DNA of 64,000 nucleotides from Emydura subglobosa (taxonomy: Eukaryota; Chordata; Testudines; Chelidae): positions 124,906 to 188,905 of the forward strand of contig ML680046.1 of the NCBI GenBank assembly GCA_007922225.1, in the 5' to 3' direction. Positions 11,051 through 23,073 of this stretch are shown here, in pieces. Below the pieces are notes generated by a model that saw only the letters and a list, made by a program, of their open reading frames with translations, had not been told where the DNA came from and did no database searches. Made by a program: the position numbers and the translations under genes. How positions within the stretch are numbered: position 1 is the first letter of the stretch; the number at the start of each line of letters is the position of its first letter.

Positions 11051-12531
11051 CACATAATGTGCTCCTCTCCTGGGTTTCCATTTGTGAGTTCTTGGGAACT
11101 CTAGGGAGACTCTTAATTACTAACGTGAAATGGCTGACTCTCAGACAGCACTGGGGTAGAGAGCCACAAAATGTGGAGAGCCACAGACAGAGGCCGGGTT
11201 CACAGTGTGCACAGGGACCCATGTGTTCGCTCATCCGCTATGCAGTGGTTTCCTGTATCAAAGCATCTGTTAAACAGAGCTCTGAATTGTTGTGTGATGA
11301 GTGGAACTGGAGACAGGAGTTCGGGGAAGCAAGCAGAGGCAAGGCCGCTAAGGGACAAACTCTAGAGTCTCCACATGTGACACTGGCCTCTCAGCGTGTT
11401 TAACAAGAGTCAGTTTCCTACAGCTCTGCCTGCCTGCAGCAGCACATGCTACTGACAAGCGCTAATAGCAGGGGCTCCTGCTTTGTGGTCAAGCACTTAC
11501 AGAGTTCACCTGGCTTCACCAAAAGTCTGTGCCCTCTAAGTGCCTACCAGGCTGTTACGCAGAAAAGTTGTAGCAATATCGCACAAAACTATCCGCTGAT
11601 CCAGTGGGAGCGAGGCAGAGATCCTGCCTTAGGCTGTTAGGCAGCTCCACAATTGTCCCGTCAGAAGGTATGTTCACTCCTGAAATTGCTTTGTTGGACT
11701 AAGATCTCCCCACTCTGGGAATAGCGTTGGTTTATTTAGCGTAAGTGGGTGTGTGGGCCTGCAACTATGTTGAGTGTGTTCAGTTATAAGAAATTCCCTA
11801 CAGAGCATGATGTGATGCAGGGCTGGGATCTAGCTTTGAAGCAGGCAACCCTCATTGATAGTTTAAAGGGAAAATTCCATGCGTGAGACAAGGAAAGCCA
11901 TGTCTAGTCAACAAGGGATCCAAGTTTTTACTGATATTTGTGTGATTTGTAACAATCTGGCCCTAGGCTTTGTTCATTCTCTTTGTGTTTGTGTGTGAAG
12001 CCCCAGTCACAGCTGTAGCCCATCTGAGGGGAAAAAGGAATCTGTGTTAGAAGAGAAACAGGACAGCCCCTGTGAAAAGCCCCTCTTATTTGAACTAGGG
12101 AAGAGTGGGTTTGATGGGAGTCCTGCTAGACGGCGGTGTATCAGTAATTATACCACATTCCTAACCTCAGTTTGCAAAATAAGGTGGTATTGGAATGGTC
12201 ATAATAATTTCCCATATCATCTGGCTCTGCTACAGGCAACGTGGACTCTGACATCATCATTTAAAAAAGATTTAGATCCAGAATCTAAATATAATACAAC
12301 CAATCATTGCTGATATTTGAATGGGAACATGCTAGACATGAGGCAATATACATAACCAAAAGAAATGAACTGCACAAATACTGGGATGATAAAAGTTGCT
12401 TCACTTCTTGTACCTGCGGAACTGAACTGGGAATATGTTACAACCACAGCTGTCCTCCAGGTGTAGAGAGGACTGTGCAGAATGAGTTTAGGACATCTGG
12501 CCGGCATAAACCACCCTGCACAGCAAGGGGA

Positions 12532-12559
12532 GGATTTTGTCCTGGTCCGTCTCACTTTG
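12532..12559 (-). other. Degenerate 12-RSS of V4
   Basis: Heptamer CAAAGTG and nonamer ACAAAATCC with a 12-bp spacer. The third heptamer base is mutated. Confidence 0.8.
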
Positions 12560-13055
12560 AGAGGCCAGCTGTTATACTGCTGACAGCAATAATCTCCAGT
12601 AATCAACACTGCTGATGGTGAATGTGAAATCAGTGCCAGATTCACTGCCACTGAACTAGACTGGGACCCTTGTAGGACGAGAAGAACCTGCATAGATAAG
12701 ATATTTAGGAGGTTTTCCACATTTCTGTTGTCACCAGGCTATGTCATCAGTAATCCCCGAACTGGCCCTACAACTGATAGCTATGTTTTTGTCCACACTG
12801 ACTGACAGAGACAATGGAAACTTAGTTGTCGCAATCTCTCCACCGGTGTCTAGAAATAGAAAGACAGTTTGTAGATGCCACAGCATTTTTAAAATGTACA
12901 TTTCTCATGCTTAACTGTATTAGGAATGAAATATACCAGGAACTGTGTCCCACCTCAGATAAACCACCACGCTTTTTTAAAACTTCATATTTTTGTTCTT
13001 TCTTACCCTGAACCAAGAAAAACATCTCTGAGAAAAGCAGTGTGTGTGAAACCAT
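12560..13055 (-). pseudogene. IGKV: V4, kappa V pseudogene
   Basis: Leader exon 13,007-13,055 (MVSHTLLFSEMFFLVQ) and V exon 12,560-12,849, both with correct splice dinucleotides. Framework 1 retains SLSVSVDKNIAISCRAS. The codon after Trp35 is a TGA stop (expected Tyr), a second stop (TAG) falls at the start of framework 3 where RFSG should read, and a deletion with frameshift removes the EADDA stretch before Cys88. It still ends in a CQQYNSWPL-like CDR3 in another frame. Block B has lost this gene, keeping only its upstream flank near 33,260-33,420. Confidence 0.9.
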
Positions 13056-14876
13056 CGTGACTCTTCTGGGTGACAAGAAGCTCAGAGCCGGGCAGTGAAA
13101 TCTAAAATGCAACCTAATAGATTGCTAATCCCTGCTCAAAGCAGTGAGGAAATGGCAAAGAGGCTAAGCTATGTAAATTGCCTCCGAGTTTCAGGGTAGA
13201 GTCTGGAAATATTCCTTTTCTTAGATCTTCCCCTCCCACGGGTGTCTAGTTTACAAGTAGCATAGTCATCCATGTCCCAGAAAAATTACAACATGATCCT
13301 GCGAAAGGACATGGAAGTTCTTTTAGATTTACCTTGCAATGTTTCTAATCAGATGGCTCTTTTCTACAAACAGCCATGTTCATTCTTTAATGTGAACATG
13401 GTATTAAAGACACTGTATAAGGCAAAACATCCAGCTTCCCACAGCAGCCCCAGGATAGTAGAATCATCGGAGTGAGAGGTAGAAAATGCCAGGAGGAATT
13501 TTAGCTTCCTCTGTTCTTTTGCATGGTCTCCAGTGCTCTGTCCTGTCCAGTTTTTAATATTGGTAGTGATGGATATGGTTTCGCTCAGGGGCAGTAAACT
13601 CTGTAGAATATCTCCATTAATGGACTGAAGTACGTTGTTGTTGTTGTTGTTGTTGTTGTGCTTTCATATTTAAGAAGCCAAAATTAAAAAAGGTTGCATT
13701 TCATGTAATGATCCCTTGCACTATGTACTAGAATTTCAAAATGCTTTCTAAACATTAACAGATCAAGCCTTCGAACACTACACTGTGAGCAGACTGCACA
13801 GTCCAAGAGGCACATTCCTGGGGTGCAAGGCTGGGACTAGAGAAGTGGCACGTGTTGCCTTGTGATGTAGTTCATGAGTGACTGGGGGAGCAGCCAAGCA
13901 ATATAGCTGGGTGTGACTTTTCATGTGGTTGGCTGTGAGTGAATAGACCCTGGAGGGGTTTGTTGTTCATCAGCAAAGCTGTGGAAAAGCCACCCTGAGC
14001 TGGAGAATTAAGCTGCACAGCCGTTCAAACAGTCCAGATTGTACCCTGGGGTATGCCGCTCACTTCTGTGGGGTTTTTAATTCAGCTTCTCTGCCCTTTT
14101 AAATCCGCTTCCCTGCAGCTCTCTCTATGATGCCCACTGTATGGGCATACCAGGATGCATTCTCGAATCAAATGTTGTTTCTGTTCCTTAGGAAAGAGCC
14201 CGTCTTCCATTCCCTCACCAATTTCTTATTTTTACTCTCAATTGTATCAAACATGCTGCACTTTTACATAGAGCTCAGAAAAGAACGGACGTTCTAGCTG
14301 CCTTCTCTGAATTGCTGGATTCTAGTCCACCCAGTAGTGATGAGAGAAATAGAAAGCATCAAAGGCTGACACAATTATTGACAGTGAAGCAGGATCAGCA
14401 GATGTTTGGATGGTTCTATACATGAAGCAGATATTTTAATGAGCAAAAATGACTGAACTGAAGAGGCAGGATCAGGTAGTGGCTTTTACTCTGAGCACAG
14501 TTTTTATTTTTGTTTTGTGTTTTTATTAGATGATTGCATTTTCCAAGTGTGGCTGCTTTGCAAAGCTGAGGTACAGCTCTCCATCCATTCCAACAGCTCA
14601 GTAGAAAGCTGTTTGGACTGAAACCTGCTGTCAGTAGGAAGTTGGATGCAGCCCATAAGAGCAAATACATGTTAGTGGTTGGGGGGCAATTGCTGAGTAA
14701 ACAGTGTTGAACCCATAGTGTGAGCACCTGAAAGGACCAGAAGTTCTTCAGTGTGGAGGGAGGTGACTGAACTCTGACACACTCAGTGGTACCATTGCAC
14801 AGCAGCAGAGGCAATGACACAAGAAAGCTGCACAGGAAGCAGCTACAATATTGAGTCTGAAATTAAACAGCAGGGA
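13056..14876. other. Intergenic spacer between V4 and V5
   Basis: To about 13,210 it matches block B (33,280-33,420), marking the end of the A/B duplication. The rest shows no gene and no repeat I can name except the GTT microsatellite at 13,633-13,658. Confidence 0.6.
13633..13658 (+). repeat. (GTT)n microsatellite
   Basis: About eight uninterrupted GTT units. Confidence 0.95.
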
Positions 14877-14904
14877 GGTTTTTGTGCTGGTCTGTATCAC
14901 TGTG
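14877..14904 (-). other. Canonical 12-RSS of V5
   Basis: CACAGTG, 12-bp spacer ATACAGACCAGC, ACAAAAACC. Confidence 0.97.
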
Positions 14905-15529
14905 TGATAGGGTAGCTGTTATACTGCTGACAGTAATAATCTCCTGCATCATCAGCTTGAAAACTGCTGATGGTAAAAGTGAAGTCTGTGCCAGACCCAC
15001 TGCCACTGAATCGGTCTGGGATCCCAGAAGGACGGGAGGAAGAACCATAGAAAAGGAGCTTAGGAGCTTGTCCTGTTTTCTGTTGGTACCAGGCTATGTT
15101 GCTGCTGATGCTGGAACTGGCTTTGCAGTTGATAGTGACTCTGTCTCCAGGAGACACTGGCAGGGATTCTGGAGTCTGGGTCATCACAATGTCTCCGCTG
15201 GCATCTGTATGTGAAATCAAAGCATACATCCATGTGTGTCAGTCGTATTATCTGATGGTGTCAAGATTTAAATTGCCATAGCATTCTTATCAACCAAGAT
15301 TTTATTTAATATGAAACTATTTCAATTCTGTTCTTTATGTAGATAAAGCACATGGAAGCATATAAACAAGAATTGGTATTTATTTGACAAATCATTCCTC
15401 ATTTTTGTTCTGATAATACTTTATAGCTTATACATTTTTATTTTATATATTTTTCTACAATTCTGATTTAATGCACTTACCCTTCATAAAGAAAACTAGC
15501 ACCGAGATGAGCAGAGTGTGTGACCTCAT
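14905..15529 (-). CDS. IGKV: V5, intact kappa V segment
   Basis: Leader exon 15,481-15,529 ([16 protein letters not shown]), intron 15,205-15,480 and V exon 14,905-15,204. The mature domain starts [15 protein letters not shown], with [49 protein letters not shown] and [16 protein letters not shown]. All invariant residues are present and the frame is open. Two octamer-like sites lie at 15,636 and 15,655. Its duplicate is V17 in block D. The FMK leader end is peculiar to this pair, most other segments here ending in WIQ. Encodes a kappa variable domain. Confidence 0.95.
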
Positions 15530-15635
15530 TTTGAGAGCCTCCGGACTGGCAGCAGCTTCTCGATGCACCATGAGCTGTGATATGAAGCTGTTATAACTCC
15601 CCTGAGCCACAGAGAAATGCTGGTCATGCATGGAT

Positions 15636-15662
15636 ATGCAAAATAAACGTAGCTATGCAAAC
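15636..15662 (-). promoter_or_regulatory. Paired octamer-like sites upstream of V5
   Basis: ATGCAAAA (15,636-15,643) and ATGCAAAC (15,655-15,662) on the plus strand, that is, one-base variants of the reverse octamer, about 107-133 bp upstream of the start codon. V17 has the same pair at 56,704 and 56,723. Confidence 0.7.
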
Positions 15663-17731
15663 ATCCCCTAAGTGTGTCCCAGGAGCTGGATGTGGGTGCT
15701 TGAAAGCACTGATGTCTGTGGTATTACATTGACCATGGGGGCAGGTTCCGATGTACTTGCCCTGAACAGGGCTCTACGTTTCAAGCTATCCTGTTTAAAT
15801 CATTCAGACTGTTCTAAAAGTAATACTCAATGTGTGTCAGGCTGTCAGAATATGGCCCTGATTGAGGACTGTGTTCAAGCTCCATAGCAGATGTGGAGAC
15901 ACTTTTCACTGAATATGATGCTTGAAAAGTGTTTAAGGAAAGTGACAGTTAGAGCTGACAAGTCAGTTTGAATAAATGAGTCTCAATTTCTCCACCCGGA
16001 GCCATCTGCATGCAGTCCTGTGTGCTCTGTGGTAAGGCTGACCTGAGTTGAGACAGATCCCAGGATTCTGTGGCACTTTAGTGAAAACTCTGTGGCTGGT
16101 GAAATAAAAAAGATTTTTGGTGTATTAAAAATAAAAATGTGGTCAGGACGATAGCCCCTGGAATAGTTCCCAGTGGGCAGGAAGTTGGCTTTAAAATTCT
16201 GTATGAATTACAAACTAATGGGCCAAATCATTAGCTTTGGAGAATGGGAGTTTGCCTGAAAAAAAGCCCAGAATAAAGACTAGAGCTGGGTGAATAATGT
16301 AAACTGTGAGTCATGTCTAAACGCAGCAAATTGGGCTGGCTGTAATTTGTGGGGTCATCTCATCGTTCTGTGTGAGAATCCAGATGGGTGCTGGCTGTTC
16401 ATGGAAATATTCGCAAATTCTGACACTTATTATAGATTTTTAGCATGAAAATTGGCCTTTGGAAGTGCCTTATTCCTCATGTGCTGATCATCACTTGTCA
16501 TTCATTAATCTCTTATTTGAAGGATACAGCTGTCCGTTTAGAGAGCAGAGAAAACACCCCGTGACTCACGTGACCACTTGCCATGAAGAGCAATTAGTGC
16601 AGGGTACATGCTTGTACATTACCCATCGGCTAAGATTTGTTTGCAGAGCCATTTGGAAAAGACTCAAGAGCAATGAATAACTCTCAAAAACCAGCACAGG
16701 AACAAACAAAAAAGGGCTCTGGGTGAAATTCACCCTGAGCAGGGGGCCAGCCCATGGCCTAGGAACCACTGCAGCTTCATTTAAGCCCTTGAAATACTGC
16801 TTATTCTGCCTTGTGCCTGGGAAAATTTTACCCCAAATTTGCAATAAATATTTCCCATGAATAAAGTGACTAGCTCTCATGAACGCAGGGTAAGGAAGGA
16901 TCTGTGAAGTTGGCCCAGCAGTAGGAAATGTATTATAATTTCTTACAAAGAAACTCAGCTCTAATACTCAGCTGAGGGCTGTAATACTTTGGTCTCATTA
17001 TGGATGTTGGGTTTAGTGTGCGGGTGCTGGGTGGTGTGAAGAATCTAGGGTGAACAGATGTCTCAATTTTATAGGGACATCCCCGATATTTGGGGCTTCT
17101 TATATAGACACCTATTATATAGACACCTATTACAGAAAAGCACAGGAAATCATCTGTACAGACACCAGAGAACTAAGCGGGAAGGTTACAAACCCTGACT
17201 CGCTTTCTTACCAATTGTTCTTCTCACATAACAGATTCTTGCACATAGTGGGAGACTCGGTTTTTGTTTGAAAAAGTGATTGATGGTGTAAAATGGACCA
17301 GCCACTGGACACACTCCCTCTCTGCTAACCCTCTGCCTTCCAGGAGGCTGTAACAGAAGTTCATTTAAATCTCAGTCTTTGGGAAGTATAGACATCATAT
17401 TATTCATAGAAAGAGCTGAGAAGGGCTCTGGTACTGTTTCACTTGTGACTGACAGTAGAGATATGCTTTAAGAAGATTGTGATTTAGATACACTCCCTAA
17501 CATGGGACAATGTTGTGTGAATTGGGAGATGTGCCCTACATCAGATCTAAAATGACTGATCCCAGCTGCACACCTAGGAATCACGCCTGTTTGTGTTATT
17601 AAAGTTCTATTCCTTACTCATTCAATAGTGTGGTCTTCAAGATCGTTACATGACTGACAGCTAACTCTGCAAGCTTTGTTCACAAAGCTGGAACAAAGGC
17701 AACCCCCTTGCACAGTAGAGACAATAGGAAG
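15663..17731. other. Intergenic spacer between V5 and V6
   Basis: Aligns with 56,731-58,100 of block D up to about 17,045 and with 61,690-62,105 from about 17,135. About 3.6 kb of block D, including V18, has no counterpart. A MITE fragment sits at the join. No gene seen. Confidence 0.7.
17049..17132 (+). mobile_element. MITE fragment at the C/D break
   Basis: Begins agggtgaacagatgtctcaa and includes cccgatatttggggcttctt; this is one end of an amniote repeat whose other end (atctggtcaccct) appears at 34,375-34,432. The stretch tatatagacacctat is tandemly doubled at about 17,101-17,131. It lies exactly where block C loses homology to block D. Confidence 0.6.
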
Positions 17732-17759
17732 GTTTTTTCTATTGGTCTGTATCACTGTG
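17732..17759 (-). other. 12-RSS of V6 with altered nonamer
   Basis: Heptamer CACAGTG, spacer ATACAGACCAAT, nonamer AGAAAAAAC rather than ACAAAAACC. Confidence 0.8.
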
Positions 17760-18327
17760 TGAGGGATGCAGTAGCTGGCCTGCTGACAGTAATAATCTCC
17801 CGCATCATCTGCTTCAACTCTACTGATGGTGAGAGTGAAATCCACTGCCACTGACCCAGCAGATGGGCGGCTGCTAGCATCGTAGATAAGGAGCTCTGGA
17901 GATTGCCCAGATTTCAGTTGCTATCAGTATGTGTAGGTAGCAATGTTTGAACTGGCTTGGCATTTGATACTTACTGTTTCTCTCATGGATGCGATAGAGA
18001 TTCTGACGTCTGAGTCATCACGATCTGCCCACTGGAACCTACATGGATAGTGATGGAAAACTGGTGGTGGTAATGAGAGCAGGAAGAGGATAATTGACCA
18101 ATGACATAATATATGATTCAAGGCTTTACACTGGAGCACATCTTACATTGAAATGTAACAGGTGTTGCTTTCTGGTATGCCTTGATTAAATAAGAATGAA
18201 TTAAATAATATATTGCAACATTTCATGCATTTTATTACGTTGGTTATTAACCCTGCAGACTCATGTGCTTCTCCTCACCATAAATCCAGACAATCAGCAG
18301 CCAGAGAAAGTGAATCTGTGAGATCAT
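17760..18327 (-). pseudogene. IGKV: V6, kappa V pseudogene
   Basis: Leader exon 18,279-18,327 (MISQIHFLWLLIVWIY) and V exon 17,760-18,038. Framework 1 and CDR1 are open (SIKCQASSNIATYTY), but the codons for Trp35 and Tyr36 are TGA and TAG. About seven codons around the start of framework 3 are deleted in frame ([12 protein letters not shown] where V19 reads [19 protein letters not shown]). The end is normal ([10 protein letters not shown]). It is the block C partner of the intact V19, so the lesions arose after that duplication or on this branch only. Confidence 0.92.
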
Positions 18328-20129
18328 CTTAGCAGGTGGTGGCTGGAAATGCTTGTCAACGATTCTTGTAGTGGAAAATGAAATGTTTATAATTCCTCCG
18401 CAGCTCACAGGGCAAATGTCACCCACCTGTGCATATGCAAAGTGTACGGAAATTTACTGTGTCTTAGTTGCAGGCAGAGTTTCACAATGATTGCAGTGGA
18501 CTGTATATTTTATGCTGCTTGTGCACAGTGTAATTAGAGATGGGCTTGACCTAGAGCACTGGTCTAATACTCTCTGCTGCTTTGAGGATCCAGATCCCAT
18601 TCTGGACTTCTCAACTTGGGCTCTGCTCTAGGTATAATTATTTGTAATATCTTTGTGAGTCAGACACTCATCTATCCGGATTGAAGCTTAAGCAACATCA
18701 AGTGTAACAGGGATGACTCCTTTAACGAAGAGCTGTAGGGACTAGAGTTGTCTTTGAAACCAGCTAAGGTCACATTTGGCTCTTCTTGCTCAGTTTTAAG
18801 CATGTACTTCCACAGTCTCTCTCCCTGGGTCACGAAGGGGGCAATGGATTTGAACACGAGGAACAACTGCTGAGAGTGTCGAATCATTTCATTTTCACCT
18901 GCAGTCATTAAAGCCCTGCAAACATTCAACTCTTTCCCCCTCTTTTTCTTCCACAAAACATGACAGTGAATCCCTTGTTGTTCCCATTGTTGTGTCTTTC
19001 TGGAAAACTTGGCATAGAAGAAAACAGGTTTCCCTTCTTTTAGTTTCAATGTGTGATTTCCTATGTGCCCTCATCATCATGGTGACTAAAGTATGTTTAT
19101 TAACTTTAGAACCATGTGACTAGGAGGCAGTTTTAGAATTAATCTGTCAATAGCTATGAAAAGGCACCGTGATGCTTTGGTAACTGATGTAGGTTCATTT
19201 AATTTTAATTATTTTTGAAAAGCTTTCCCTACAGAATTGAATCCAAAGGAATCATTGAAATCAATGGAGATTCAAAGTCCGACTCTGAGTTTGTTTAAGA
19301 AGAACAAAGTCACCTGGGTTTAAGAAATGATGGGAAGAAGATAGTTGGTGTGGTCTGTGATATAACAGAAATCTGTCTCTGACACATGGGCCCTCCCTGA
19401 AGGAGACTAAAGAAAGGGAAACTCAGAGGAATCCTTAACCCCCTGAGGGGATGGAGAATAAAAAAATGGAGAGTGGGGAATATTCCACCTATAACACCTT
19501 TTGTGCTCTTGAGAGATGATACAAACCATGTTAATGTTCGTCCACATGCAGCCATACAGGTTCACGTTCAGATACCATCTCCTGCCATAGATTGATCAGG
19601 GATGGGTCTGGTAAATACTTGGATGGGAGACTGCTGAGAAAAATGGAGTTGTGATGGGAAGTGGTGTTGACGGTTTAGAAGGAGGCCCTCCGTCCTCTGA
19701 GCCTGTACTGAATCCATGATCCCTCGGGCAGCTGCAGTGCAGGGAGAGTCTTTTGGATGAGACCCCAGACTAGAGCCAGGACTACTTGGGATCTTCAGAC
19801 ACCCCATGGCAAGTTTTGCAGTCATAGGGATGAATATTAGCACACGTATCATGGAAGAATAAACATATGAAATGCTCCCTGTAGTTCTAATGGGATACAA
19901 TCGTCTTGGCATCCAGCTGCAGTGTGTTACTCCTTCCACCCCAATGGAGCTGAGTCTCAGCGGAGGGTGATCTGATCCCTGTGTTTGTTTCTTTGAGGTT
20001 TGGGAATTTTTGGTGTCAGGTGTATTTTGAGTTACTTCCTGTTTTTCATTTACATGAAATCATAAAATTCACCATCTTGGTCACAGCTGTGACAAACAAT
20101 TAGCACAGAGCACACTGTGTTCACAGGGA
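18328..20129. other. Intergenic spacer between V6 and V7
   Basis: Aligns with 62,724-64,000 in block D as far as about 19,625, where the window copy of D ends. A minus-strand open frame at 18,672-19,049 is partly shared by D; see findings. No accepted gene. Confidence 0.6.
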
Positions 20130-20157
20130 GGTTTTTGTAAAGGTCTGTATCACTGTG
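20130..20157 (-). other. Canonical 12-RSS of V7
   Basis: CACAGTG, spacer ATACAGACCTTT, ACAAAAACC. Confidence 0.97.
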
Positions 20158-20688
20158 ATAGGATAACTGAGGCGCTGGTGACAGTAATAATCTCCAGTGT
20201 CTTCAGCTTCAACGCTGCTGATTATGAGAGTGAAATCAGTCCCAGACCCACTGCCACTGAACCGGGCTGGAGTTCCAGTGTAACGATTGGTAGAGTCATA
20301 GATAAGTAGCTTAGGTGCTTGTCCTGGTTTCTGTTGGTACCAGCCCAAGTAATTGTTAATGTTGGAACTGGCTTTGCAGTTGATGGTGACTTTCTCTCCA
20401 GCAGCCACTGACAGGGATTCTGGAGTCTGGGTCAAAACAATTTGGCCACAGGAGTCTAGGTATAAAAAGAAAAAGCATGCAGTCATTATTGAAAGTAATT
20501 AAAGCTGGATATCTAAATACACTTTTCAATTAAGAATTGATTTAAGACTAGTTTGCAGAATAAGTAATGCAGTATTATTTTCAGCTTAGCTTGCCCCTTA
20601 TTGCCTATGAAGTCTGTTCCCTGTTGATATTATGCTCACCCTGAATCCATAGCACGAGAATCCAGAGAAGCTGGGCCTGTGAGAGCAT
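20158..20688 (-). CDS. IGKV: V7, intact kappa V segment
   Basis: Leader exon 20,640-20,688 ([16 protein letters not shown]), intron 20,456-20,639, V exon 20,158-20,455. The mature domain starts [15 protein letters not shown], then [49 protein letters not shown] and [16 protein letters not shown]. All core residues are present. A perfect octamer lies 108 bp upstream. It has no close duplicate inside the window; the block D equivalent would lie beyond the right edge. Encodes a kappa variable domain. Confidence 0.95.
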
Positions 20689-20795
20689 CTTGACAGGTCT
20701 CAGTGGGGAATGCTCCACAGCTCACCATGCAGTGCAAATGGGACCATTTATGAATGCTCAGCAAAACAGACCGGGAGAGTCACTCCTGAGTGAAT

Positions 20796-20803
20796 ATGCA
20801 AAT
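20796..20803 (-). promoter_or_regulatory. Octamer of the V7 promoter
   Basis: Perfect ATTTGCAT on the coding strand, about 108 bp upstream of the V7 start codon. Confidence 0.9.
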
Positions 20804-22515
20804 AACCTGTTCATATAAGTTTACTGCATTTTAGTGTCAAGAGAATTTACTGTTATTCTTGGGTGCTGTTGGTCTCTGTAACCTGGTGATACTGATGTAT
20901 GAGGTAAAGCTGCAACACTGATGGTTTTATAAATGGAATAACAGAAGGTGCTCTGTGGCGAGGCACCAGGAATGTTGTATGTGACCTTGTTTTTTAGTGG
21001 TTAAAATCTCCCACCCATTTTAACAGCAGTTTTCAGAGCCCTTTATCTCAATTTACCTTTCAGTTATTCTCCTTGCCATGAAAATATTCCTGGATTGTCC
21101 CCAGTACCCCTGTTCAAAGAGATTGCTGGGCTGATGTCCTGTTCAGATCCTTTGGGCCCTTCCTTTGGGACAGTTTGTTGCTGATGTCCCCATGGGTATG
21201 CAAGGATGGGGAGTGCTAGGAGCCCACCCCTGGAGAGGCTAGGCACACCCATGCAAACCAAAGGATGTTTGGAGCTAGCAGCACTAACCATCCCAGAAGT
21301 GACTGTGAGCCATGATCTCCACCCCCTGCATCAGCCACAGAGATGGCCAGCTGTGGAAGGGACGATGTATGCAGCGTCCACTCCAGGAACACAGCAACAG
21401 CTGCATTTCCTCCCCCTCTTAACCTGCACACCCAAGGGCCAGAGAAGCATTGAGTAATTCCTTGTGGAGCTTGGTCTGCTTGGCCATGCAAACTGGTACG
21501 GGTGAGCCCTTGATTTGGAGAAAGCAGGAGAACTGTAGCCCCAGCCCCAGTAGAGTGTGGATCTTTGTCCCCCCTCCACTGACTGGTCTGTGCTAGAAAT
21601 GTGTGTTCCTATGCTCCACTATGCCGTAAAAAAGGTATAAAGGTGCTGAACTCCCCTTGATTTCAGTGGTCGTTGGGTATGTAAATACCTTTGAGGATCT
21701 GGGTCTAAGTCATCCTCTGAAAAACAGGCTAAGGAGCCTAAGTCAGTTTGATGTTGGAAAACTGAGAGGAACCATATCTAAACGGCTGTAAAAAAAAAAC
21801 AAAACAAAAAAAAAAACCTGGGCCCTAGTGTTCTGATGAAGTCCCAACTGAGAACAGTAATCACCTTCTGCCTCCCTAGCACCCCCATACTTTCACCTGG
21901 ATAAAGATCCTCTTTCTGTTTTGAACTGTTGCTTTGCACTCTAACGAATGCTGACTTCCACCCAGAGGAGGTGTCTAGTGAAGTTACAGCTGTTTATGGA
22001 GTTTGTTGAGAGCTTTGCAATCTGTGACTGAAAGGTGCTTCAGTCTTGTCTGTAGAGGTCAGTTATTGACTCTGGGAAGAATGTGCTGGCCAATAACCTC
22101 TCGGCCACGGTCTCATTTACTATTTATTGTTATTGTATTTAGGTTTAATTACAGACAGCGGCATTCAACAGCCTCAGTCAGGATCAGGTTCTCATTGTGC
22201 TCGGTGCTGTACGACCAGAGGGGAAAACACAGTCCCTGCCCTGAGGAGTTTACACACTAAGGACCTGATCCTGCCAACCCCTGCAGATATGGTAACTTTT
22301 GATGTGAGCAGTTCCATGGACGTCAGTAGGAGGAAGACCTGTGAATGACGTGATGTGTGTGGGTAAGGCTTTGCAGGTCTAGATCTAATTAATGACCAGA
22401 TGCAACAGATGAATATTTGGAAAATGCAATAGGGGAGAGAAGCCAAAGATAACAGTGAAAAGATCATGCAATTACACAGACTAACAGGCTTGGCAAACTC
22501 TGTGTAGGCGAAGGA
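20804..22515. other. Intergenic spacer between V7 and V8
   Basis: No gene seen. An A-rich run lies at about 21,790-21,817. The segment 22,115-22,262 resembles an antisense SINE tail (cattgtgctcggtgctgtac, then cagtccctgccctgaggag). Block B homology starts near 22,360, matching position 1 onward. Confidence 0.6.
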
Positions 22516-22543
22516 GGCTTTTGCATTGGCCTGTATCAGTGGG
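22516..22543 (-). other. Degenerate 12-RSS of V8
   Basis: Heptamer position reads CCCACTG and the nonamer GCAAAAGCC; both are poor. Confidence 0.7.
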
Positions 22544-23073
22544 AGAGGCCAGTCACTGTACAGCCCCACAGTGATATTCTCCAGCATCATTAGCGCTAAC
22601 ACTGCTGACAGTGAGAGTGTAATCAGTGTGCCCATTGCCAGCACTATTGCCACTGAACTGAGCTGCGACTGCAGAGGTGAAGGTTACAGCATAATAGATG
22701 AGACGCTTAGGAGTTAGTCCAAGTTGATTTTGGTATCAGGCTAAATTCTTGCCTGGCTTTGGAGTCGACCGTGGCTGTGTCTCTTGGCAACACTGACAGG
22801 GATTCTGGAGTCTGAGATTGCACTTTCTGCCTGCTGGAATCTAAACATAAAAAAAGATGGGCAGAGATAGGATTGGGGTCAGTAGGAGATTGGCATCACA
22901 ATTATTCAAAGCTTTCTGCTGAAATACAATTTAAACTTCAGTTGAAGTATAAAAATGAACTTAAAACACAATACATTTAATACATCAGTGCGATGATTCT
23001 GACATTTATATTATTTCTTACCTTGAAGCCAGAAATCAAAGAGCGTCCAGGGAAGAGGAGTCTTTGAGATGGT
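22544..23073 (-). pseudogene. IGKV: V8, kappa V pseudogene (duplicate of V1)
   Basis: V exon 22,544-22,840 and leader 23,032-23,073. The start codon position reads ACC instead of ATG, though the rest of the leader (TISKTPLPW) is clear. Framework 3 has SGNSAGNGHTDYT with the same three-residue extension as V1, then GEYHC and the same TGA stop in CDR3. The WYQQ region is damaged as in V1. Non-functional. Confidence 0.9.

Larger units (their letters stand above)
9796..12531. other. Intergenic spacer between V3 and V4
   Basis: Aligns with 29,324-32,080 and 32,893-33,000 of block B. Holds an antisense CR1 end and a MIR-like fragment, listed separately. No gene recognised; the frame at 11,059-11,403 recurs in part in block B but matches nothing I know. 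Confidence 0.65.
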
